Positions 1 to 5,011 of a stretch of DNA of 6,018 bases are shown one piece after another. A program made the position numbers and the translations under genes. The notes below the pieces were generated by a model. That model saw only the letters and a list, made by a program, of their open reading frames with translations, ran no database searches and had not been told where the DNA came from. How positions within the stretch are numbered: position 1 is the first letter of the stretch; each line of letters opens with the position of its first letter. The DNA is from JALHTV01 sp049510055 (GTDB taxonomy: Bacteria; Planctomycetota; Phycisphaerae; SM23-33): NCBI GenBank assembly GCA_049510055.1, contig JBEKZI010000107.1:1-6018 (forward strand), given 5' to 3'.

Positions 1-1776
1 CAGGCTGCCGCCGGTGATGTTCAGGACGCCTCGGGCGACGCTACCGCTGCCCAGGGCCACGGTGCCGCCGCCGGTGATCGCGCTGCCGCCCGACCAGTTG
101 GTGAAGGTGCCGCCCACCCTCATCGCACCGCCGCTGATGGTGGCCGTACCGGCGGAGTTGTCGGCGCTTCCCACATATAGGGCATTGCCGATGCTCAGGC
201 TTCCAGCCGTGACCGCCAGTTCGGCGCTGCCGCCAGTGGTGTTGGCGACCCACAGCGTGCCGGCTTCCTGGTTGATATAGGCCACGGTGGCCTTGCCGGA
301 GTCGATCTCGACGGGATCCCTGACGGTGGGCTGCCAGGGGATGTCCCAATTGCCGATCAGCTCATAGCGCCCGGCCGATCCGCCGGCCCAGACGATCGTC
401 TTGGGCGGTGCGATGGGGGCCAGGTCCATAAGGTATTCTTCCAGGTTGGTGTAGCCGTCGTTGTCGATGTCGCCGTTGTTATTCGCCACGTTGGGATCCA
501 AGCCGTGGGCAAGCTCCCAGGCGTTGGACATGCCGTCGTGGTCGGTGTCAAAGTTGGCGTCGCGGCTAATCTGCGCGTAGGTCGGATAGCCGCCGACATC
601 GGTTTCGTAATTGATGATGTGGCCCGTGCCGGTTTGAACCTTTGCCACAATGTTGGCGTCCACCGAATCGCGGTTCCAGGCAAAGGCCCCGACGTTGGCC
701 AGGACATTGTTGTAAGCGTCCTCCGCCGTCTGGGTATACACGGGAGCGGCGGCGAAGGGCGTGTTGACCCGGACGATGGCCTCGGAAACGCCGGAGCCGT
801 ACAGCATGCCACCGTTATTGTTGTAGCCGTTGTTGCCTTCCCAGTTGTCGGCCGTGACGGCGGGATACCCGTACACATAGTTGCCGCTGGCGTACATTCG
901 GGTGGCCGTCGAGGTGTGGCCGAAGATTAGCATCCGCGTGCCGGCGGGCGTATCCAGGCCGTACTTGTAATAGTTGTTGACGAAGTTCAGGTTTCCCGCA
1001 TTGCCGGGGTCGTCGTAACCTGATCGATAGCTCCAGTCGTACATCACGTTATTGCGGAAGTCGAGCACTCCGCCATTGTTACCCGTGGCAGGGTTGCGGC
1101 TCTTGTTGAGGGCGTAGAGATTGTGGTGGAAGGAAGCGGTGGGCATGGAGATGATGGAGCCATACCCATGGCCTTGGTAGTTCAGGCATTCGCTGATGAT
1201 GCAGTACTGGACGGAGACCCGGTCGGAATCGCCGGTCACGGAGATGGTCTCATCGTCGGACCAGGAGGCGGAAATATGGTCGACCATGACGTCGCGCGAG
1301 GTGTCGTACACCCAGATCGCGTCGCGCGTGTTGTTGGGGTCCTTGTAGCCGGGCCGGACGTGGAACTGCTGGAGCACGACGTTGGTGCCGCGGACCTGGA
1401 TGCCTTCGCCCGCGATCTGAATGCCGTTGCCCGGGGCGGTCTGGCCGGCGATGGTGAGGTTGTTCTTGTAGACGTTCAGCCGGGTGCTCAGCGTGATCGT
1501 GCCGGAAATGTCGAAGACGATGGTCCTGCCACTGGAGGGAGTGTGGTTGACGCCGTACCGCAACGAACCTGCGACCGTGCCGCACGGGTCGTCCAGCAGG
1601 CTGGTCACGTGATACACGTCGCCGCCGCGCCCGCCGGTGGAGTTGGCGCCGGCGCCCTCGGCCCCCGAAAAGGTCGGCAACGCCCAAACTTCCGTCCCCC
1701 CGGCAAAGGCGAGCACGACAAGGACCATCAAAACGGAACCCCACCCCCCCTTCGAGGAATTTCGCATCCGGGACAT
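1..1776 (-). CDS. Secreted pectate lyase-like (PL1-type) protein with calcium repeats and beta-solenoid tail, C-terminus cut by window edge
   Basis: This is an uninterrupted frame of 592 codons reading off the left edge. Residues 1-32 form a signal peptide: basic start, hydrophobic core SVLMVLVVLAFAGG, likely cleavage after VWA. The mature part opens with LPTFSGAEGAG and GGRGGDVYHV, followed by SLRYGV, IVFDISGTI and LTIAGQTAPG, the pattern of PL1-like parallel beta-helix lyases. VDHISASWSDDE (165-176) matches the family's vWiDH block, and HHNLYALNKSRNP (217-229) matches the RxP block, with R227 the probable catalytic base. The second arginine of RxPxxR is not present (G232). Residues 410-451 hold two DxDxDG-type calcium repeats (DTDHDG, DIDNDG). 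From about 455 on is a glycine-rich repeat region. The family eliminates across uronate-containing polysaccharides such as pectate; the exact substrate here is inferred. Secretion is expected, and a C-terminal anchor or sorting signal may lie outside the window. The start is set by GAGGTGA four bases upstream. Confidence 0.88.
   Translation of the reverse strand, partial: MSRMRNSSKGGWGSVLMVLVVLAFAGGTEVWALPTFSGAEGAGANSTGGRGGDVYHVTSLLDDPCGTVAGSLRYGVNHTPSSGRTIVFDISGTITLSTRLNVYKNNLTIAGQTAPGNGIQIAGEGIQVRGTNVVLQQFHVRPGYKDPNNTRDAIWVYDTSRDVMVDHISASWSDDETISVTGDSDRVSVQYCIISECLNYQGHGYGSIISMPTASFHHNLYALNKSRNPATGNNGGVLDFRNNVMYDWSYRSGYDDPGNAGNLNFVNNYYKYGLDTPAGTRMLIFGHTSTATRMYASGNYVYGYPAVTADNWEGNNGYNNNGGMLYGSGVSEAIVRVNTPFAAAPVYTQTAEDAYNNVLANVGAFAWNRDSVDANIVAKVQTGTGHIINYETDVGGYPTYAQISRDANFDTDHDGMSNAWELAHGLDPNVANNNGDIDNDGYTNLEEYLMDLAPIAPPKTIVWAGGSAGRYELIGNWDIPWQPTVRDPVEIDSGKATVAYINQEAGTLWVANTTGGSAELAVTAGSLSIGNALYVGSADNSAGTATISGGAMRVGGTFTNWSGGSAITGGGTVALGSGSVARGVLNITGGSL
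5..141 (-). repeat. 20-residue beta-solenoid repeats inside the lyase C-terminal region
   Basis: Within the lyase reading frame the motif I-[T/S]-G-G recurs at residues 547, 567 and 587 (ISGGA, ITGGG, ITGGS). That is an exact spacing of 20 residues, or 60 bases. A related unit, SIGNA, sits 18 residues earlier at about 529. The DNA also repeats: the plus-strand string ccgccggtgat occurs at 8-18 and 68-78, and a one-base variant lies at 128-138. Such regular glycine-rich turns are typical of beta-solenoid stalks in bacterial surface proteins. The array probably continues beyond the left edge. Confidence 0.6.
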
Positions 1777-1780
1777 AAGA

Positions 1781-1787
1781 TCACCTC
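1781..1787 (-). promoter_or_regulatory. Ribosome binding site of the lyase gene
   Basis: The minus strand reads GAGGTGA, then tctt, then ATG at 1776. This strong Shine-Dalgarno match at normal distance favours the ATG at 1776 over the in-frame ATG at 1767, which would be 13 bases away. Confidence 0.75.
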
Positions 1788-1839
1788 AAACTGGCGGTCG
1801 GTGGCGGACGTGGACGGCCGACCTCTCCGGGCTTCCTAA

Positions 1840-1866
1840 AATCTACACCTCCGGCACGTGCCACAA
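1840..1866 (-). promoter_or_regulatory. Weak candidate promoter with palindrome in its spacer, upstream of the lyase gene
   Basis: On the minus strand TTGTGG (1866-1861) is followed after 15 bases by TAGATT (1845-1840), which would leave a leader of roughly 55-60 bases before the lyase ATG. The spacer contains the perfect 10-bp palindrome GGCACGTGCC (1853-1862), a possible operator. The 15-base spacing is short for a sigma-70 promoter. A second weak option further upstream is TTGAGC (1914-1909), 18 bases, then TACAGA (1890-1885). Neither is strong, so the call is tentative. Confidence 0.22.
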
Positions 1867-1877
1867 CGCGACTTTGA

Positions 1878-1906
1878 CCTATCCTCTGTAAGGGGCTACG
1901 GATAGG
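1878..1906. repeat. Inverted repeat CCTATCC...GGATAGG upstream of the lyase gene
   Basis: CCTATCC (1878-1884) and GGATAGG (1900-1906) are perfect 7-bp inverted arms. GTA (1888-1890) and TAC (1897-1899) can extend the stem past a 3-base bulge, leaving a six-base loop. No T-run follows on either strand, so it does not look like an intrinsic terminator. It lies about 100 bases upstream of the lyase start and could be an operator or a leader hairpin. Confidence 0.4.
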
Positions 1907-2012
1907 AGGCTCAAGACAGACCTGATTTTACTCCATCGTGGCTGTTGACGAGAGTCCAAACGTGCGACAACCATATAATCTTTCAGACATCCGGATCGGG
2001 CCGGCGGAGCGG

Positions 2013-3023
2013 CTAGTTCAACGCCAATTGTTTCAGGAAGCCGCCCTGGGCGAGGAAGATGACCAGCGTCATGGTGACGGCCGACAGCAGCGTGGAGTAG
2101 AACACCGTCTTGGCGACGTAGTTGGGGTGGTTGTCGAACTGGGAGCATAGCAGGGCCGAGTTCACCGAGGACGGGGCGGCCGAGCCGATCAGCAGCACCT
2201 GGGCCAGGAAACCGTGGATGTTCAACGCGTAGATCAGGGCCAGCATCAGCAGCGGCGATACCACCAGCCGCAGGATCAGGCTGGTGGGCACGGGATAATG
2301 ATCGGCCCCGTGGGGAATCAGCGCCAGTTGCGCCCCCAACGCCACCAGGGCCACCGGCACGTACGCCAGCCGCAACTGATTCACGACCTCCCAGAACGGC
2401 GCCAGCGCCTTGGCCGCCGCCGGAGCGTGCTCGCCCAACTGATTGCGAACAAAGACCGTGATCAGCGCCACGGCCAGGGCGTAGAGCGGCGGAAACTTGG
2501 CCACGTGCAGGAGGTTTTCCTTCCACGGCCGCTGGGCCTTCCCGGCCGCCAGCACCACGCCCAGCGTGAAGTGCGAAACGTTCTGCACCAGCATGGCGAA
2601 GACCTGATACGACATGGCCGCGGCGCCCAGGCCCATGCCGCGGAAGGCCAGGTCCTGAAGCGGCAGGCCGATGTTGCCCGAATTGTTCAGCACGGTGGTC
2701 ATCAGCATGGCGTTGTGCTGGTCGCGGGGAACTTTTTCCAGCCGAGCCACCAGGATCGTCACCGCCGCCACCAGCGCCATCGTCACCAGCGAGGCGGCGA
2801 TGATCAGCCCCACCTCCCCAGCTGTTAGCTTGGCGCTGACGACGGAAAAATAGACCATCCCCGGCGTGACGAAGTAAAAGTTCAGCCGCGTCAGCGTGGG
2901 CATGTCCAGCCCCAGGAACCGCCGAATGACAAAGCCGATGCCCGACAGCAGCAACATCGGCAGGATGACGGTATAGAAAATCTCGCCCAGCCGGGCGGGC
3001 AGCTCCGTCACCGATATCGCCAA
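2013..3023 (-). CDS. AEC-family (auxin efflux carrier-like) permease
   Basis: This 336-residue protein is hydrophobic throughout and has the usual length and about ten membrane segments of the AEC/Mem_trans family. The diagnostic block is NNSGNIGLP (113-121), the conserved half-way motif shared with plant PIN proteins. It is followed by the family's VALGAQLA (227-234) and a C-terminal block from SAAPSSVNSALL to TLLSAVTMTL (281-320). Bacterial AEC members export or import small organic acids such as malate or malonate; the substrate cannot be read here. It acts in the inner membrane. The start is doubtful. TTG at 3023 has no ribosome binding site nearby, whereas GAGGAG at 3045-3050 is six bases upstream of an in-frame CTG (3038-3036), which would add five residues. 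GTG at 3011 is a further possibility. It stands alone between spacers of 173-188 bases (upstream, depending on start) and 236 bases (downstream). Confidence 0.88.
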   Translation of the reverse strand: MAISVTELPARLGEIFYTVILPMLLLSGIGFVIRRFLGLDMPTLTRLNFYFVTPGMVYFSVVSAKLTAGEVGLIIAASLVTMALVAAVTILVARLEKVPRDQHNAMLMTTVLNNSGNIGLPLQDLAFRGMGLGAAAMSYQVFAMLVQNVSHFTLGVVLAAGKAQRPWKENLLHVAKFPPLYALAVALITVFVRNQLGEHAPAAAKALAPFWEVVNQLRLAYVPVALVALGAQLALIPHGADHYPVPTSLILRLVVSPLLMLALIYALNIHGFLAQVLLIGSAAPSSVNSALLCSQFDNHPNYVAKTVFYSTLLSAVTMTLVIFLAQGGFLKQLALN

Positions 3024-3044
3024 GATCGTCGCGTCCAGGGTTAG

Positions 3045-3061
3045 CTCCTCGGGATTATCCC
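3045..3061 (-). promoter_or_regulatory. Ribosome binding site plus adjacent 11-base palindrome before the permease
   Basis: Reading the minus strand, GGGATAATCCC (3061-3051) is a perfect inverted repeat around a central A, and GAGGAG (3050-3045) follows immediately. GAGGAG is a strong ribosome binding site placed for CTG at 3038 rather than TTG at 3023. The palindrome contains GATAAT, a good -10 hexamer by itself, but no matching -35 lies 16-18 bases upstream, and transcription from it would begin inside the binding site. An operator role is possible but unproven. Confidence 0.4.
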
Positions 3062-3211
3062 GTAAGTCAAACCGATTAGTTTAGCAGCGTCGGCCCGGCC
3101 TTCCAAGGGTCTGCCCTTAAGCCCGATCGAGGACCACGATCGCAACCCCCACGATGTCGGCGAAGGCGCGACTTACTAGGGCCGTACTCAACACGCAGCC
3201 AAGGGCGCGCC
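3062..3211. other. Spacer between the permease and the small membrane-protein genes
   Basis: No coding frame stands out. It holds AAGGG-TCTG-CCCTT (3105-3118), a short five-pair hairpin without a following T-run; two CGATCG palindromes (3124-3129 and 3137-3142) with centres 13 bases apart; and the start of the 12-bp palindrome AGGGCGCGCCCT (3202-3213), which overlaps the stop codon of the neighbouring small gene. None is a convincing terminator or promoter. Confidence 0.4.
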
Positions 3212-3634
3212 CTATTTATTCTCCGAGCGCCGGTCGCTTTGGCCGCGCGGCACAATGCAGAGCAAAACGGTCAGCATCATCGTATAGGCCATCAGGGCGC
3301 CCACCAAACAATACAACATCCTGCTGGCGTGCAGGCGGGAGCACTCGAACAGATACTTACGGTCTGCGACAACCTGAGCATAGTTGTGGTGATTGCAATC
3401 AATATAGCTGACCGAAGCGAAGCCCAGCAGGGCAGCCAAGATCAGCCAAGCGGGGAACGCCCGTTTCAGGACTGCCCCCACCTGTTTGAAGGCCGACGCG
3501 GCCATTGCCTGGTGGTGGGAGCGGCGCAGCAAGGCCGCCGTGACAACCGCCAAAACGATCCCCAGGGCTATCGCGCTGAAATACGATACGTAAAGGTATT
3601 GTTCATTCGTCACGAGTTCGCCCCAAGACGGCAT
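3212..3634 (-). CDS. Small three-helix membrane protein of unknown function, downstream partner
   Basis: The product is 140 residues if it starts at ATG 3634. I do not recognise a named family. Three hydrophobic segments are visible: about 13-35 (starting YLYVSYFSAIALG), 60-78 (FPAWLILAALLGFASVSYI) and 107-128. The charges (RRSHH after helix 1, PRGQSDRRSENK at the end) predict N-terminus outside and C-terminus inside. The outside loop 79-106 carries two cysteines, C80 and C98, that could form a disulfide, along with HH at 82-83. It overlaps the end of the preceding gene by 32 bases. No Shine-Dalgarno precedes ATG 3634, so GTG at 3613, behind GGGGCG, is an alternative that trims seven residues and leaves an 11-base overlap. 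Either way translation is probably coupled to the gene upstream. It shares length class and topology with that neighbour. Confidence 0.72.
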   Translation of the reverse strand: MPSWGELVTNEQYLYVSYFSAIALGIVLAVVTAALLRRSHHQAMAASAFKQVGAVLKRAFPAWLILAALLGFASVSYIDCNHHNYAQVVADRKYLFECSRLHASRMLYCLVGALMAYTMMLTVLLCIVPRGQSDRRSENK

Positions 3635-3962
3635 ACAAAATGGTCACAATCGCCACATAGCCAAGAGAGATCAGGGCGATACCCCACAGGGCCGGCTCCA
3701 GCCCCTTCACGCCCCACCAGACGTAATCCATGAACGCCAACGTGCCGTCTTTGCCCGCACTTAACTCGCTGGGGTTTACCACGGCGGCCAAGGCGGCAAA
3801 GACAAGAATCAGGACCATTGCTCGCATATAAAACCGCCGGGCCAGCAGGAGCTTGCTGTTGGCGCCAAGCATCTCCTTCATGGGCCTTCGCATCAACACC
3901 ATGAACACCAAGACGGCTACGACGGCCGCAGCGATCAGCACGAGCCGGGCAATCTGAATCAT
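3603..3962 (-). CDS. Small three-helix membrane protein of unknown function, upstream partner
   Basis: The product is 119 residues, starting MIQIARLVLI. The frame stays open further upstream, but the ATG at 3962 has a clear AAAGGAG eight bases before it, so the longer version is unlikely. Hydrophobic segments lie at about 4-24, 47-62 and 90-113. The segment between the first two is basic (RRPMKEM...ARRFYMR) and therefore cytoplasmic, the loop 63-89 with DYVWWG faces outside, and the tail GRTRDE is inside. This N-out, C-in plan is the same as in the overlapping downstream gene, and both carry an RR pair just after helix 1 and a basic patch just before helix 2. They may be distant paralogues or subunits of one complex; this is inference. 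There is no cysteine and no recognised catalytic motif. It lies 148 bases downstream of the TauE/SafE gene on the same strand. Confidence 0.75.
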   Translation of the reverse strand: MIQIARLVLIAAAVVAVLVFMVLMRRPMKEMLGANSKLLLARRFYMRAMVLILVFAALAAVVNPSELSAGKDGTLAFMDYVWWGVKGLEPALWGIALISLGYVAIVTILYAVLGRTRDE

Positions 3963-3970
3963 GGCAGCAT

Positions 3971-3977
3971 CTCCTTT
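3971..3977 (-). promoter_or_regulatory. Ribosome binding site deciding the start of the 119-residue membrane protein
   Basis: The minus strand reads AAAGGAG, eight bases, then ATG at 3962. The strong match argues against the in-frame upstream extension to 4085, whose added 41 residues are basic and non-hydrophobic. Confidence 0.7.
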
Positions 3978-4016
3978 CCATCGGTGGACCGCAGCCACGA
4001 CATGGGTTTGAGCTGC

Positions 4017-4044
4017 CTTGTAGCGTACCCCCGACCCTCGGCAA
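4017..4044 (-). promoter_or_regulatory. Candidate promoter for the small membrane-protein pair
   Basis: On the minus strand TTGCCG (4044-4039) and TACAAG (4022-4017) are separated by 16 bases, each matching four of six consensus positions. Transcription would start near 4010, giving a leader of about 48 bases before ATG 3962. Nothing resembling a terminator separates this from the upstream permease gene, so read-through is equally possible. Confidence 0.25.
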
Positions 4045-4110
4045 AGCAAAGATTCTGTGCGGAAGATTCGGCCCCTATGCCACATCCAGCCACGCGACGC
4101 GCCCTACCCC

Positions 4111-4935
4111 TCAGACGCCCATGGTCAGCAGACGAATGCCGACGGCGGCGAGGGCGACGGCCAGGCCGCGGACGATCCAGTGGCCATGGACTTTCTGGGA
4201 GACCCAGGCGCCCACCTGCGCGCCCGCGATGACTCCCACGGCCAGCGGTACCAATTCCCCGACATTGCCGAATTGGCCCTTAAAGATATGCACCAGCGTG
4301 CCGGTCAAGGCCGTGACCACCAGGATGAAGTGGCTGGTGGCCGTGGCTATGTGCACCGGGAACCCCAACACATAGGCCATCGCCGGCACGTGAATAATCC
4401 CGCCGCCGACGCCCAGCAGGCTGGACACAAAACCCACAACCAGGCTGATCGCGATGCCGAGCTTGAGGCTGTAGGGTTTGGCCCGCAGGAATGTTTCGCC
4501 GTCCAGCGGAGCGGCGGCCGGCCCCTGGCTAGCCTTTCGCCCCGGCGGCGTCGGCCAGAAGAATAGCGCCGCGCCCGCGATCAGCAGCACGACGCCCATG
4601 ATGACGTTGAAGGTCCGCCGAGCCAGGAACGCCGTCGTCAAGGCCCCCAGGACCGCCCCCGGCACGGTCGCCAGCGCAAAGATGACGCCGGCGCGGTAGT
4701 CGATGCGCTTCATCCGCGCGTAGGCCGCCGTGCCGGAGAAGGCGTTGAAGAACACCACGGCCAGCGACATCGCGGCCACCCTGTCGGGGCTGCGGTCCGG
4801 ATGCAGCAGCAGGAGCACCGGCACGAGGATGAACCCGCCGCCGGCGCCGATGAGCGTGCCGAAGGCCCCCACCAGGATTCCCAGCAGCAGGTTTCCTGCC
4901 CACGCCCACGCCCAATACAAGGATGCGCCGTCCAT
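4111..4935 (-). CDS. TauE/SafE-family (sulfite exporter-like) membrane permease
   Basis: This is a 274-residue polytopic membrane protein with the internal duplication that defines the family. GTLIGAGGGFILVPVLLLL (26-44) in the first half is matched by SSLLGVGGGIIHVPAMAYVL (171-190) in the second. A polar, alanine/proline-rich linker (about 129-155) separates the halves. SLAVVFFNAFSGTAAY (57-72) and TATSHFILVVTALTGT (198-213) are the equivalent next helices. Family members move sulfite, sulfoacetate, taurine-derived or other organic anions across the inner membrane, but the substrate cannot be assigned from sequence. Start: ATG 4935 gives a protein entering its first helix directly. The open frame extends to TTG 5022 but would add a polar segment that overlaps mntH. 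Only a weak ribosome site (GGAT) precedes ATG 4935. It is divergent from mntH across 68 bases. No terminator follows, so the small membrane genes may be co-transcribed. Confidence 0.88.
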   Translation of the reverse strand: MDGASLYWAWAWAGNLLLGILVGAFGTLIGAGGGFILVPVLLLLHPDRSPDRVAAMSLAVVFFNAFSGTAAYARMKRIDYRAGVIFALATVPGAVLGALTTAFLARRTFNVIMGVVLLIAGAALFFWPTPPGRKASQGPAAAPLDGETFLRAKPYSLKLGIAISLVVGFVSSLLGVGGGIIHVPAMAYVLGFPVHIATATSHFILVVTALTGTLVHIFKGQFGNVGELVPLAVGVIAGAQVGAWVSQKVHGHWIVRGLAVALAAVGIRLLTMGV

Positions 4936-4939
4936 TTTT

Positions 4940-4950
4940 CGATCCGATCG
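4940..4950. repeat. 11-base palindrome in the divergent spacer
   Basis: CGATC-C-GATCG is a perfect inverted repeat around a central C. It sits four bases upstream of the TauE/SafE ATG, over the ribosome-binding region, so a protein bound there could affect that gene. It may also be chance in GC-rich DNA. Confidence 0.3.
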
Positions 4951-4982
4951 ACCTTGCTCGTGATTTCCGAAAGATTCGAGGT

Positions 4983-5011
4983 ATTCTAGGGCGCAGGCCG
5001 GCCATGACCAA
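4983..5011 (-). promoter_or_regulatory. Candidate promoter of the TauE/SafE-family gene, overlapping the mntH start
   Basis: On the minus strand TTGGTC (5011-5006) is followed after 17 bases by TAGAAT (4988-4983), a five-of-six -10 match. Transcription would start near 4976 with a leader of about 40 bases. The -35 lies inside the first codons of mntH. On the plus strand the same spot reads TATTCT (4982-4987), a possible -10 for mntH but with no good -35, and it would give a leader of only about ten bases. Confidence 0.4.

Noticed and set aside
1123..1839. Plus-strand open frame of 238 codons opposite the lyase
   Set aside because: It is the complement of a clearly coding lyase frame with recognisable motifs; its own translation is glycine/valine/aspartate-rich low-complexity sequence with no family resemblance.
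3124..3142. Two CGATCG boxes 13 bases apart, with another at 4945-4950
   Set aside because: A self-complementary hexamer of this composition is expected by chance in GC-rich DNA; the arrangement is not repeated consistently at promoters.
3202..3213. AGGGCGCGCCCT palindrome followed on the plus strand by TATTTATT, terminator-like
   Set aside because: There is no plus-strand gene upstream to terminate, and a loopless 12-bp palindrome can form only about a four-pair stem; on the minus strand no T-run follows.
3963..4085. Upstream extension of the 119-residue membrane protein
   Set aside because: The added segment is basic and non-hydrophobic, while a strong ribosome binding site sits directly before ATG 3962.
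4936..5003. Possible manganese riboswitch (yybP-ykoY) upstream of mntH
   Set aside because: The spacer is only 68 bases and shows none of the expected paired stems; it is too short for that RNA.
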